Assembly (NCBI GenBank): GCA_963737575.1
Contig: CAVTTJ010000009.1
Location: forward strand, 186,001 to 250,000
DNA: 64,000 nucleotides
Origin: VRUE01 sp963737575
Lineage (GTDB): Bacteria > Actinomycetota > Thermoleophilia > Solirubrobacterales > 70-9
Direction of reading: 5' to 3'
Part shown: positions 15,468 through 23,609 of the stretch, piece after piece
Layout: every line of letters begins with the position of its first letter
How positions within the stretch are numbered: position 1 is the stretch's first letter
Notes under the pieces: generated by a model
The model's input: the letters and a program-made list of their open reading frames with translations, nothing else
The model's database searches: none
Told to the model about the DNA's origin: nothing
Program-made: the position numbers and the translations under genes

Positions 15468-15789
15468 ATGCTCTCCCTGTTTGGTTTGTCCCATTCGGTC
15501 TTCGATCTCGGTAGTCGCAGCGCCTGGCGGATAAGGAAACTCTCCCAATATGCGGGGTACACACCCCAGCAAATCGATCCACTTTGCGAATTGCGCTCTG
15601 ACAGGAATAGTGGCCTTTCGTTCGAATGTCAATCGCAATATTTGTCCAAATTTCCAACCGGGTATCAAGTCGCTCCAAATCGGCCGATATTGGAGAGGCT
15701 GAAGATAGGAGGATCTCGGTTAGTTTGGTGAAAATTCTGGGTACTACCTGAAGTTGAGCAACTGGGGAGTTAAGTCCACAGGGAGCCAA
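15468..15789. other. AT-richer divergent intergenic region between sigma gene and 15790 gene
   Basis: 322 bp with visibly lower GC than its surroundings (for example around 15610-15660 and 15690-15740). It contains the sigma-gene promoter at 15604-15632 and, before the 15790 gene, AGGGAG as ribosome site. I see no further gene. The drop in GC suggests a regulatory region serving both divergent genes. Confidence 0.6.
15604..15632 (-). promoter_or_regulatory. Consensus-like promoter of the ECF sigma gene
   Basis: Read on the minus strand: TTGACA (15632-15627), 17 bases, then TATTCC (15609-15604). This is a good housekeeping-type promoter and places the transcript start near 15597, giving a 100-130-base leader before the sigma start codon. 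It supports rejecting the longer upstream start at 15668. Confidence 0.6.
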
Positions 15790-16146
15790 ATGAGAGTCAC
15801 AGTCGGAAAATTTGCACGCACAGGGATCGAATCCCAGCTCGGCACCGATCTCACCGAGACGGTTGAAACTGCCATCAGGATCTACACCGGCAAACTCACC
15901 TACGGTCGGCAGCCACTCACGTATCCGTCATTTCTTGGTACCGATCAGTCACGAGATTTTGGTACACACCCATCGCCCTCGAGGGACCACGACGAGATCG
16001 AGCTCACCCTCGACTCTCAGACGGAGGCGTTGCTGCGGCGGGAGTCGATGAAGCTCGACATGAGTGTCGATGCCATTGCCACTCATGCGGTGTTGGCCTA
16101 CCTGGCCGAGCTGGACTTCCTCTCGGCGCCGTCACGGCCCGCCTGA
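15790..16146 (+). CDS. Small ribbon-helix-helix-like protein, paralogue of the 14465 gene
   Basis: 118 aa from ATG 15790 with AGGGAG about eight bases upstream; a TTG start at 15754 is less likely. It shares with the 14465 protein an N-terminal RVTVG strand, a helix ending AIRIYTG, the linker word YPSFL, a second strand IELTLD and a final helix AIATHAVLAYLAELD. The second half fits a ribbon-helix-helix pattern well. No TM segment. Transcribed away from the ECF sigma gene from a shared 322-bp region, so the two may be co-regulated or one may control the other. Function inferred only from fold pattern and position. Confidence 0.65.
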   Translation: MRVTVGKFARTGIESQLGTDLTETVETAIRIYTGKLTYGRQPLTYPSFLGTDQSRDFGTHPSPSRDHDEIELTLDSQTEALLRRESMKLDMSVDAIATHAVLAYLAELDFLSAPSRPA

Positions 16147-16232
16147 CGGGCTCCTGAAACTGCCCGATCCCCCGGTGGGTTGTGGCGCGTGGGGGGGAGG
16201 GCTTTTCTCTGCCCAGGCCGTCTGAGAGCAGC

Positions 16233-17336
16233 TCAGGCGGCCTGACGCGCAGCCAGGCTTGCGGTCTCGGCCGTGGCGATCTTCGCGGCGCGGCGTCGCA
16301 GGATCTGGTCGACGGGGGCAACCGTGACCGGTTCGCCACGCGATTCGAGCGAGCGCTCGAGGGCCTGCAGGGCGAGCACCACTTCGAGGCCCAGCCGTGA
16401 GCTGGACGCCGGTGTCGTCCCCTCGAGGATCGCCGAGGCGAAGTCCTTGAGCTCGAGCCCGAGGGGCTCGGCCGGCTCGATCTGCGGGGCGATCATGTCG
16501 CCCGTGCGGTAGGTGAGCCGGTACTCGCCGAAGTTGGCCGGGGGCTCGGAGAAGTCCATTCCCCGGTCATAGATCCGAACCGAGGCGTCGGCGGAGGTGT
16601 CCTCGTACTGGACCATCTGCTTGCTTCCGACGACGACCATCTGGCGCATCTTGCGCGGCGCCAACCAGGAGACCTGGACATTGGCCTGGGCGCCGCCCTC
16701 GAACGCCAGTGTCAGGAACGCGGTCTCGTGGACGCCTTCCTGGTAGACGCTGCGCCCGGTTGCGGTCACCTCGACAAGAGGTTTGCCGAGCCAATAGAGA
16801 AGGATCGAGAGGTCGTGCGGGGCGAGATCCAGCACGACCCCGTCCTGTTGGTATTTACCGAGGTTCATCCGCGATGAGGTCACGAAGTAGATATCTCCAA
16901 GGGTGCCGTCCTGGATCAGGTTCCGGACCTTGTTGACGGAAGGGCTGTAGAGGAAGGTGTGGCCGGGCATCAGGACCAGGCCCAGCTCGTCGGCCAGCTC
17001 CATCAGCTCGGCCGCCTCTTCTGCGGTTCGGGCGAGCGGCTTCTCGACGAGGACGTGCTTGCCTGCCTCGAGAGCGGCACGCACCAGCCTGTAATGAGTG
17101 TGCGGCGGGGTCGCGATCGCCACCGCTTCGAGGGTCGGGTCGGCGAGGGCGACATTGAGATCGTGCTCGCAGGCCAGGTCCGGGTTCTGGCGCCTGAACT
17201 CTTCCAGGCGCCTCTCGTCGCGATCGCAGAGGCCGGCGAGTCGGAACTCGGGCCGCTCGGCCAGATTGCGCACGATGTTGGGTCCCCAGTAGCCGTACCC
17301 AACAACAAGAGTCTCGATCGCATGGTCGAGGTTCAT
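16233..17336 (-). CDS. Gfo/Idh/MocA family oxidoreductase (sugar dehydrogenase, WlbA/WbpB-like)
   Basis: 367 aa NAD-dependent oxidoreductase. Rossmann motif VVGYGYWGPN near the N-terminus, the family EKP motif in VLVEKPLARTAEE (about residue 100), and DLAPHDLSILLYWLG in the C-terminal domain. The pattern fits enzymes oxidising C3 of UDP-GlcNAcA in diacetamido-sugar pathways; a DegT aminotransferase (43007) and acyltransferase (35580) in the same locus could supply the following steps, but the substrate is inference. Start ATG 17336 chosen because it directly precedes the Rossmann strand; the upstream frame to 17582 is noncoding-like. Divergent from the Wzz-like genes; converges with the 15790 gene across 86 bp containing no strong terminator. 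Confidence 0.87.
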   Translation of the reverse strand: MNLDHAIETLVVGYGYWGPNIVRNLAERPEFRLAGLCDRDERRLEEFRRQNPDLACEHDLNVALADPTLEAVAIATPPHTHYRLVRAALEAGKHVLVEKPLARTAEEAAELMELADELGLVLMPGHTFLYSPSVNKVRNLIQDGTLGDIYFVTSSRMNLGKYQQDGVVLDLAPHDLSILLYWLGKPLVEVTATGRSVYQEGVHETAFLTLAFEGGAQANVQVSWLAPRKMRQMVVVGSKQMVQYEDTSADASVRIYDRGMDFSEPPANFGEYRLTYRTGDMIAPQIEPAEPLGLELKDFASAILEGTTPASSSRLGLEVVLALQALERSLESRGEPVTVAPVDQILRRRAAKIATAETASLAARQAA

Positions 17337-17508
17337 CGTTGACAGAACGGGCCGGTCGCCGCCCATCTTTCGCAGTTGCGGCGCTTCTTGGGCTGAAAAA
17401 AGGACGAGCCCCTCTCTCGATTTCGTAGAAGTTCGAGCCCGACTCTCGCGTTGCTCATGATGCCGGGCCGACCCTGCCTCAGCATTACCGCCGAAGAGAT
17501 CTGAACTT

Positions 17509-18375
17509 TTGATTCCATACCTCAAGGAGCTTTGGAGCCGTCGACTCCTCGTGAGCGCCGTTGTCATCGGCGCGGCTCTCATTTCCGTGGTTGTGGTCTA
17601 CAAGGTCAGCATGGCGCCCCCGGCCCTGGCCGAACGTGAAACCGTTCAGGGCGAAGCATCGATCGAAATCCTGGTCGACTCCGCCCGATCGCCGATCGCC
17701 GACGCGAAGAGGGATCTGACCGGCCTGACCGCGAGGGCATCGGTGTTCGCGAGACTGATCGCCGGCGGCAACATCGTCGGCCAGATAGCGAGGAAGGCCC
17801 ACATTCCGCCCAGGCAGATCGACGTGGCCGGCCCGCTTCCGCTCCCGGGGGAGGCCCCCGGATTCGAACCCGCCCAGATCCACCCCTACGGAATCTCGAT
17901 AACGGCCGCCGAAGAACTACCGATCCTGATCGTGGCCACCCGTGCCCCAACCGTTCGCGAGGCCCGTGCCCTGGCCGCTGCCGCGCCGGGCGCTCTCAAA
18001 AACGAAATCGAGACGATCCAGGACCAACAGGGGACCCCTCCCGGGAGACGGGTCGAGTTCCGCCTGCTCGGCCCGGCAGAGGGGGGACACTCCGATGCTG
18101 CGCTCGGCAAGAAGGTGGCGCTCGGATTGTTCGTCGTCCTTTCAGCGCTAGGAATGTTCCTAATCCTGGGCATCCCTCGGTTCCGCGCGGCCTGGCAGGC
18201 GCACGAGCCCGACGAGCCGTCCTCGGGGGATCCGAATGGCGCGGAGCAGGCCTGGCCGGTGCTGGAGACGCAGCCGGATCACGAGATCCTTCAACTCCCC
18301 TCGGGTCGGGGCAGCCCTCCCGAACAGGATGATGCGGAAGACCGGGGACCGGCGTCGATCCTGCATCGGGAGTAG
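17509..18375 (+). CDS. Wzz-like polysaccharide chain-length/co-polymerase protein
   Basis: 288 aa beginning at TTG 17509 (MIPYLKELWSRR). Two TM helices at about residues 13-33 and 203-225 bracket an extracellular domain, the plan of polysaccharide co-polymerases. The domain contains a segment RDLTGLTARASVFARLIAG that has a counterpart in the next gene. After TM2 there is a Pro/Glu-rich cytoplasmic tail; no Walker motif or tyrosine cluster, so no BY-kinase is attached. Three bases before the next gene; probably sets or co-determines polymer length with Wzy. Start codon is uncertain. Confidence 0.7.
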   Translation: MIPYLKELWSRRLLVSAVVIGAALISVVVVYKVSMAPPALAERETVQGEASIEILVDSARSPIADAKRDLTGLTARASVFARLIAGGNIVGQIARKAHIPPRQIDVAGPLPLPGEAPGFEPAQIHPYGISITAAEELPILIVATRAPTVREARALAAAAPGALKNEIETIQDQQGTPPGRRVEFRLLGPAEGGHSDAALGKKVALGLFVVLSALGMFLILGIPRFRAAWQAHEPDEPSSGDPNGAEQAWPVLETQPDHEILQLPSGRGSPPEQDDAEDRGPASILHRE

Positions 18376-18378
18376 CTC

Positions 18379-19221
18379 ATGGAAATTGCGCGGACCCTCA
18401 ACTACCTCTGGCAACGCCGCCGCCTCGTCGCCCTCGGAGCCCTTGTCGCGATGATCGCCGCAATCCTAAGCACGAACACGGTGAGCCTCGTGCCGCCATC
18501 CCTGACGAGCCGCACGAACGTCTTCGCCACTGCCTCCACGCAGATGCTGATCGACACCCCGAGCTCAGCGTTTGCCAATGTCGCCGACGACCTCGAACCG
18601 CTCGATACGAGGGCGGCTGTGTTCTCACGGTTCCTCGCGAGCCCCACTGCCCGCATGCTGATCGCCGAAAAGGCGCACCTCCCGTACAACGCGATCGACG
18701 CTCAGGGGCCCTATGACCAAGAACTGCCTCTGTTCGAGCAGGAACCGACCGCCGAGCAACGCAGCTCCCAGATATTCGGCGAGAAAGCCCTCTATCGCCT
18801 CAGGTTCGAGAACAACCCAAACATCCCGATCATCTCGGTCTTCGCACAGGCGCCGTCACCAGACGAGGCAACCAGACTGGCCGATGCTGTGCCGCTAGCG
18901 CTCGCGACATACATCACTCGCCTTCAGGAAGAGCAGGGAACCCCGGACAAAGAACGCCTCGAGGTTCGTAAGCTCGGGCACGCGACCGGTGGCGTCGTGA
19001 ACGCCCACGCGAACGTCGAGATCGCGGTTCTCGTCTTCATCGTCGTGCTGGCCGGCTGGTGCATGCTGATGATTCCAGCGCAGACGATCGCGCGCGGTTG
19101 GCGTGAGATACGTGAGGAAGGAGCGGCGAGCCGAAATGGCGGTCCCAGGACCAATGGCACCGCCGGGAGCCGCGGCCGGGCCGCCACCCACGCCGATCGT
19201 GGCTACGAGAGGGCCCAATGA
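18379..19221 (+). CDS. Second Wzz-like polysaccharide co-polymerase protein
   Basis: 280 aa, paralogue of the preceding protein. TM1 about residues 18-40, extracellular domain with a counterpart segment DDLEPLDTRAAVFSRFLAS, TM2 about 215-237 (VLVFIVVLAGWCMLMIPA), then a glycine/arginine-rich tail. Again no kinase domain. The pair may act as a hetero-oligomer. Stop overlaps the wzy start by ATGA, so the three genes are coupled. Confidence 0.72.
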   Translation: MEIARTLNYLWQRRRLVALGALVAMIAAILSTNTVSLVPPSLTSRTNVFATASTQMLIDTPSSAFANVADDLEPLDTRAAVFSRFLASPTARMLIAEKAHLPYNAIDAQGPYDQELPLFEQEPTAEQRSSQIFGEKALYRLRFENNPNIPIISVFAQAPSPDEATRLADAVPLALATYITRLQEEQGTPDKERLEVRKLGHATGGVVNAHANVEIAVLVFIVVLAGWCMLMIPAQTIARGWREIREEGAASRNGGPRTNGTAGSRGRAATHADRGYERAQ

Positions 19222-20687
19222 ACGGGGGCGCGCAACCGGCGATGGAAACCCTGAACACCGAGGACTCCTGGCCACGCACCCGAAGGCCATTGCCATGGTT
19301 GCTGGCGGGCTTCCTGGCGAGCATCTACCTCGTACCCATCGACGCGGTCCATTTCAAGATCCCCCTCCCGTTCAGCTCTGACTTCGACCGCTTCTTCGTT
19401 GCGGTGATCGTCGCGACCTGGGTCCTGGGGGCGGTGTTCGGCAAGCGCAGGGAAAAGTTCGTGCGCCTGCGCCCACGGGGATGGGCAGCCGGGATGATCG
19501 CCTTCACGTTTATCGCGGTGGCGAGCATCGCCGTCAACATCCCCCGGATCACAAACCTCGGGGAATGGGAAGTCACCGAGAAAAAACTCGCGGTGCTTTT
19601 CGCGTTGGTCGCGATGTTTGCGATCTTCACGCTGACCCTGCGGGTCACTGAGCTGCGCGCCTTCTCCGCTTTGATCGCCATTCTGGCGTGCGTCACGGCC
19701 GTCGGAACGATCTATGAGGAGAAAACCGACGAAAACCTCTTCTACACGACGGCGACCTCGCTCCTCTCGCCGGCCGCGAACATCGAATCCGCACCAACGG
19801 AACAGAACGTTCCGGGTGGGCCAGGCCGGCCGATCATCTCCGGTCCGACCCGACAGGCGCTGTCGGTGACGTCGATCCTGGGCATGTCACTTCCGTTCGC
19901 CGTGGTGCTCGCCGCGATTGCCCCGACGACCCGGCGGCGGATCCTTTGGGGCCTCGCCGCTTGCGTGATTTTCTCGGGAGCGCTGATCACCCAGCGGCGG
20001 TCGGGGGCCGTGGTTCCCAGCTTCGCATTGCTCACTCTGTTCGTCCTGCGACCCCGGCAACTCCTGCGTCTCGTCCCGTTCGGCATTGTGGCCCTGGCGA
20101 TTGGGTTTGTCCTCTCCGGAGGCGGATTCAGCTCCTTCAGCCAGCTCGGCGGGAGCGGCGACAAAGCCTCAACGATGGGGCGCACGTCAGACTACGAAGC
20201 GATCGTTCCGGATCTCCTGACCCATCCGATCCTCGGCCGTGGATTCGGAACCCTCGACTCCTTGCGCCACGATACCTATCGGATCTTCGACAACGAGTAC
20301 CTTGGCGAGGTCTACCAAGTGGGCGTGATCGGTCTGATTGCGTTCCTGGCCCTGATCCTCACCCCCGTGCTGATGGTCCGATACGTGTTGCGGTCGGACA
20401 ACCAGCTGCGCGGCCCGCCCGCACTTGCGGCGGCGGCGGGATGTCTGGCGTTCGGAATAGGGGCTGCTCTGTATGACGCCCTCAACTTCCCGCAGGCTCC
20501 TTACCTCCTGTTGTTCATGGCAGCCGTTTGCACCTGTGCAGCGTCGGTCGAATTGCCCAGAGATCAAGCCGCATTGGCTCTGCGGCATGACTCCCCCGCT
20601 GGAGTCTCGCCTGAGGTCATTCCTGCTGGGGCAGGCCGGCAGCGCGGCTTGGGGAGTCGGCCGCGGCCGGCGGGTGAATTCGCCTAG
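19218..20687 (+). CDS. O-antigen ligase/Wzy-type polysaccharide polymerase
   Basis: 489 aa polytopic membrane protein with about 10-12 hydrophobic segments from residue 27 to 465. A large extracytoplasmic loop between later TMs holds GSGDKASTMGRTSDYEAI and HPILGRGFGT, the short conserved region of the Wzy_C/O-antigen ligase superfamily (R and H residues there are typical). It follows two chain-length proteins, so polymerase is the better guess than ligase. Stop TAG lies in a CTAG shared with the convergent beta-helix gene (20684-20687). Confidence 0.8.
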   Translation: MNGGAQPAMETLNTEDSWPRTRRPLPWLLAGFLASIYLVPIDAVHFKIPLPFSSDFDRFFVAVIVATWVLGAVFGKRREKFVRLRPRGWAAGMIAFTFIAVASIAVNIPRITNLGEWEVTEKKLAVLFALVAMFAIFTLTLRVTELRAFSALIAILACVTAVGTIYEEKTDENLFYTTATSLLSPAANIESAPTEQNVPGGPGRPIISGPTRQALSVTSILGMSLPFAVVLAAIAPTTRRRILWGLAACVIFSGALITQRRSGAVVPSFALLTLFVLRPRQLLRLVPFGIVALAIGFVLSGGGFSSFSQLGGSGDKASTMGRTSDYEAIVPDLLTHPILGRGFGTLDSLRHDTYRIFDNEYLGEVYQVGVIGLIAFLALILTPVLMVRYVLRSDNQLRGPPALAAAAGCLAFGIGAALYDALNFPQAPYLLLFMAAVCTCAASVELPRDQAALALRHDSPAGVSPEVIPAGAGRQRGLGSRPRPAGEFA

Positions 20688-23541
20688 GGAGCGGAGATCG
20701 TCGCCAGGTTGTCGTCCCAGACGTTGCCGCTCCAGGTCAGCGGCCCCGAGAAGTAGCTGCCGACGTTGTAGCTGCCGCCGTTGGGGTAGTAGCCAATGCC
20801 GTCGCCGGGGCTTTCGTGGCGTGAGTTGTTCGTGATGCCCTGGCAGTACCAGTGCCCGCCTGGGCCGCTGACTTCCTTGGGCTTGCAGCGGGCGATGTGG
20901 TTGCCTTCGATCACCGTTTGGGCGCCGGCCGGGTTGCTGTTGTTGGCCTGCGGGTAGAAGACGTAGCCGCCGCCGGCCAGCAGGCTGTCCTTGACGGTGT
21001 ACTTGTTGCCGCCGCCGCAGAGGGTGTCGCCGAAGATGACCGCCGTCTGCTCGACCGGGTTGAAGAGGGTGTCGTGTTCGGCGGTGAAGGTACCCGAGCA
21101 GAAGTAGACGTTCTCGACGTGATCCGTGGAGATGTCGATCTTGGCGATCCCGTAGGAGTTCTTCAGCGTCCCGTAGCCATACCAGTTCGAGTCGCAGGCG
21201 TGGAGGTAGAGCCCTTCTCCGGTTACCGAGGCGGAGCCCTGGTTGCGGATGTCGTGCTCGCAGGTCTTGCCGGATTCGGTGCGGGTCTCGACGTTGCGGA
21301 TCACGGTGCCGCTGATGCCGCTGTTGACCCTGATCGCGAAGTTGCCGCAGGTATTGGTCGTGCCGCAGGTCGTGGTCTGGGTGACGCGGGTGTTTTCGAT
21401 CGTGACGTTGTTGGCGTTGACGAAGATCTGCCCGGTCACGTCCTTGCCCGAGATCACCTGGCCCGCGGTCGAGGCGGTGATGCTGCCGCTTGCGGTCAGG
21501 GTCGTTCCGACCGGGACTCCGGTGTTGGTCGGATCCGGATAGCCGCAGGTGCTGGGGGAGGGGAAGCAGTTGGAGCCACTCGGCGGCGGCGAGGAGGCTT
21601 CCACGCTCCAGCTGCGGCTCGCCGGGCTGGGGTCGGTGTTGCCGGCGGTGTCGGTGGCGCGGACCGAGAAGCTGTGGGCGCCTTCGCCGAGGCCCGAGTA
21701 GGCCTTCGGCGAGCTGCAGGCGGCGAAGGCGCCGGAGTCGAGCTTGCACTCGAAGCTCGAGCCGGGCTCGGTGGAGCTGAAGGCAAAGCTCGCGCTGGTC
21801 GAGGCCGTCGTGCCTGAGGGGCCGGAGCTGATCGAGGTGTCCGGGGGGGTGGTGTCGGGCGGGGTGGAGGCATCAACGCTCCAGCTCTGGGTCGCCGGGC
21901 TAGGGTCGGTGTTGCCCGAGGCGTCGGTGGCACGAACCGAGAAGCTGTGGGCGCCTTCGCCGAGGCCCGAGTAGGCCTTCGGCGAGCTGCAGGCGGCAAA
22001 GGCGCCGGAGTCGAGCTTGCACTCGAAGCTCGAGCCGGACTCGGTGGAGCTGAAGGAAAAGCTCGCGCTGGTCGAGGCCGTCGTGCCCGAGGGGCCGGAG
22101 CTGATCGAGGTGTCCGGGGGGGTGGTGTCGGGCGCAGGCGGCACTTCCACGGTCCAGCTCTGGGTCGCCGGGGAGGGGTCGGTGTTGCCGGCGGCGTCGG
22201 TGGCGCGGACCGAGAAGCTGTGGGCGCCTTCGCCGAGGCCCGAGTAGGCCTTCGGCGAGCTGCAGGAGCGCCACAGGCGCCGGAGTCGAGCTTGCACTCG
22301 AAGCTCGAGCCGGACTCGGTGGAGCTGAAGGAAAGCTCGCGCTGGTCGAGGCCGTCGTGCCCGAGGGGCCGGAGCTGATCGAGGTGTCTGGGGGGGTGGT
22401 GTCGGGCGCAGGCGGCACTTCCACGGTCCAGCTCTGGGTCGCCGGGCGAGGGGTCGGTGTTGCCGGCGGTGTCGGTGGCGCGGACCGAGAAGCTGTGGGC
22501 GCCTTCGCCGAGGCCCGAGTAGGCCTTCGGCGAGCTGCAGGCGGCGAAGGCGCCGGAGTCGAGCTTGCACTCGAAGCTCGAGCCGGACTCGGTCGAGGCG
22601 AAGGAGAAGCTGGCCGAGGTCGAGGTCGTCGTCCCCGAGGGCCCGGAGCTGATCGAGGTGTCTGGGGGGGTGGTGTCGGGCGCAGGCGGCACTTCCACGG
22701 TCCAGCTCTGGCTCGCCGCGGATGGGTCGGTGTTGCCCGAGGTGTCGGTGGCGCGGACCGAGAAGCTGTGGGCGCCCTCGCCGAGGCCCGAGTAGGCCTT
22801 CGGCGAGCTGCAGGCGGCGAAGGCGCCGGAGTCGAGCTTGCACTCGAAGCTCGAGCCGGACTCGGTCGAGGCGAAGGAGAAGCTCGCGCTGGTCGAGGCC
22901 GTCGTGCCCGAGGGCCCGGAGCTGATCGAGGTGTCTGGGGGGGTGGTGTCGGGCGGAGGCGGCACTTCGAGCGCGGAAGGTGTCGCCTGTACAGCCCAGG
23001 TGTCCGTCGCGGGCGTCGGGTCGACGTTTCCCGAGGCGTCGGTTGCCCGTACGGAGAAGCTGTGAGTACCGAGGCTGACTGCGGAGTACACCCTCGGCGA
23101 TCGGCAGGAGCGCCATCTGGCCCCGTCGAGTTTGCAGTCGAAGCTCGAGCCGGACTCCGTCGCGGTGAAGGCAAAGCTAGCACCGGTCGAGGCCGTGGTC
23201 CCCGTGGGCCCGGAGCTGATCGAGGTGTCCGGGGGGGCGCTATCACAAACCCAGTGATGGCGAACGGTCCGGCACCCCACCAGGAGAGAGCTGACGGCAA
23301 TGCGACGGCCTTGGCGTCCTCCTGAAGACATCTTCGAATGAGCATCGGTGGCCCGCTGCTCGCGTTGGCCGAACCACGGCGAGGTCCGGGCGATCGCCCA
23401 GCTGGCGCCGAGCAAGAAGAGCAGCGCGCCCGCAACGACAATCAAGAGGAGAGGGCGGGTAGACCATCCTCGAGCGGTCCGGGTTGAATCTCGCCCCCTT
23501 CCGACCATTGGAAGGCATTTCGGTCGAGAAATTCCAACCAT
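20684..23541 (-). CDS. Secreted Ig-repeat/beta-helix protein 1 (frameshifted)
   Basis: Reading the minus strand: TM/signal anchor near residues 30-50 (PLLLIVVAGALLFLLGA), six Ig-like repeats of about 88 aa (PPDTSISSGPSGTTAST ... FECKLDSGAFAACSSPKAY ... SFSVRATDASGNTDPSP), then a cysteine-rich domain of about 300 residues from SNCFPSPSTCGYPDPTNTG to the C-terminus that reads as a right-handed parallel beta-helix (pectate-lyase-like ladder GQIFVNANNVTIENTRVT). The frame breaks three times in repeats 3-4: an extra C near 22447, a lost A near 22332 and two extra bases near 22268, judged against sister repeats. These are probably consensus errors. Start at 23541 is the first in-frame codon and is uncertain. 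Enzyme or binding function unknown. Confidence 0.75.
20701..21576 (-). repeat. Beta-helix coding repeat, copy A
   Basis: 876-bp unit that codes for the beta-helix domain of gene 1; essentially identical to copies B (23627-24502) and D (27023-27898), at offsets of 2926 and 6322 bp. I saw no difference among A, B and D by eye over this stretch. Confidence 0.85.
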
Positions 23542-23609
23542 CGATCATTGCCGACCACCCCAGACGGATGTTCGAGGCGCCCGGGTGTACATAACTTGAC
23601 TCCGCCCGC

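Noticed and set aside
15468..15668. Longer N-terminus of the ECF sigma factor
   Set aside because: It would span a consensus-like promoter and AT-rich sequence and is unlike sigma factors; a ribosome site supports GTG 15467.
16147..16232. Strong terminator between the 15790 gene and the Gfo/Idh/MocA gene
   Set aside because: Only a weak GGGC/GCCC pairing with TTTTCT in the loop is present; not enough to call.
17860..17885. GGATTCGAACCC resembling a tRNA T-arm
   Set aside because: It lies in frame inside the first Wzz-like gene (PGFEPAQIHP) and no acceptor stem or anticodon arm can be drawn around it.
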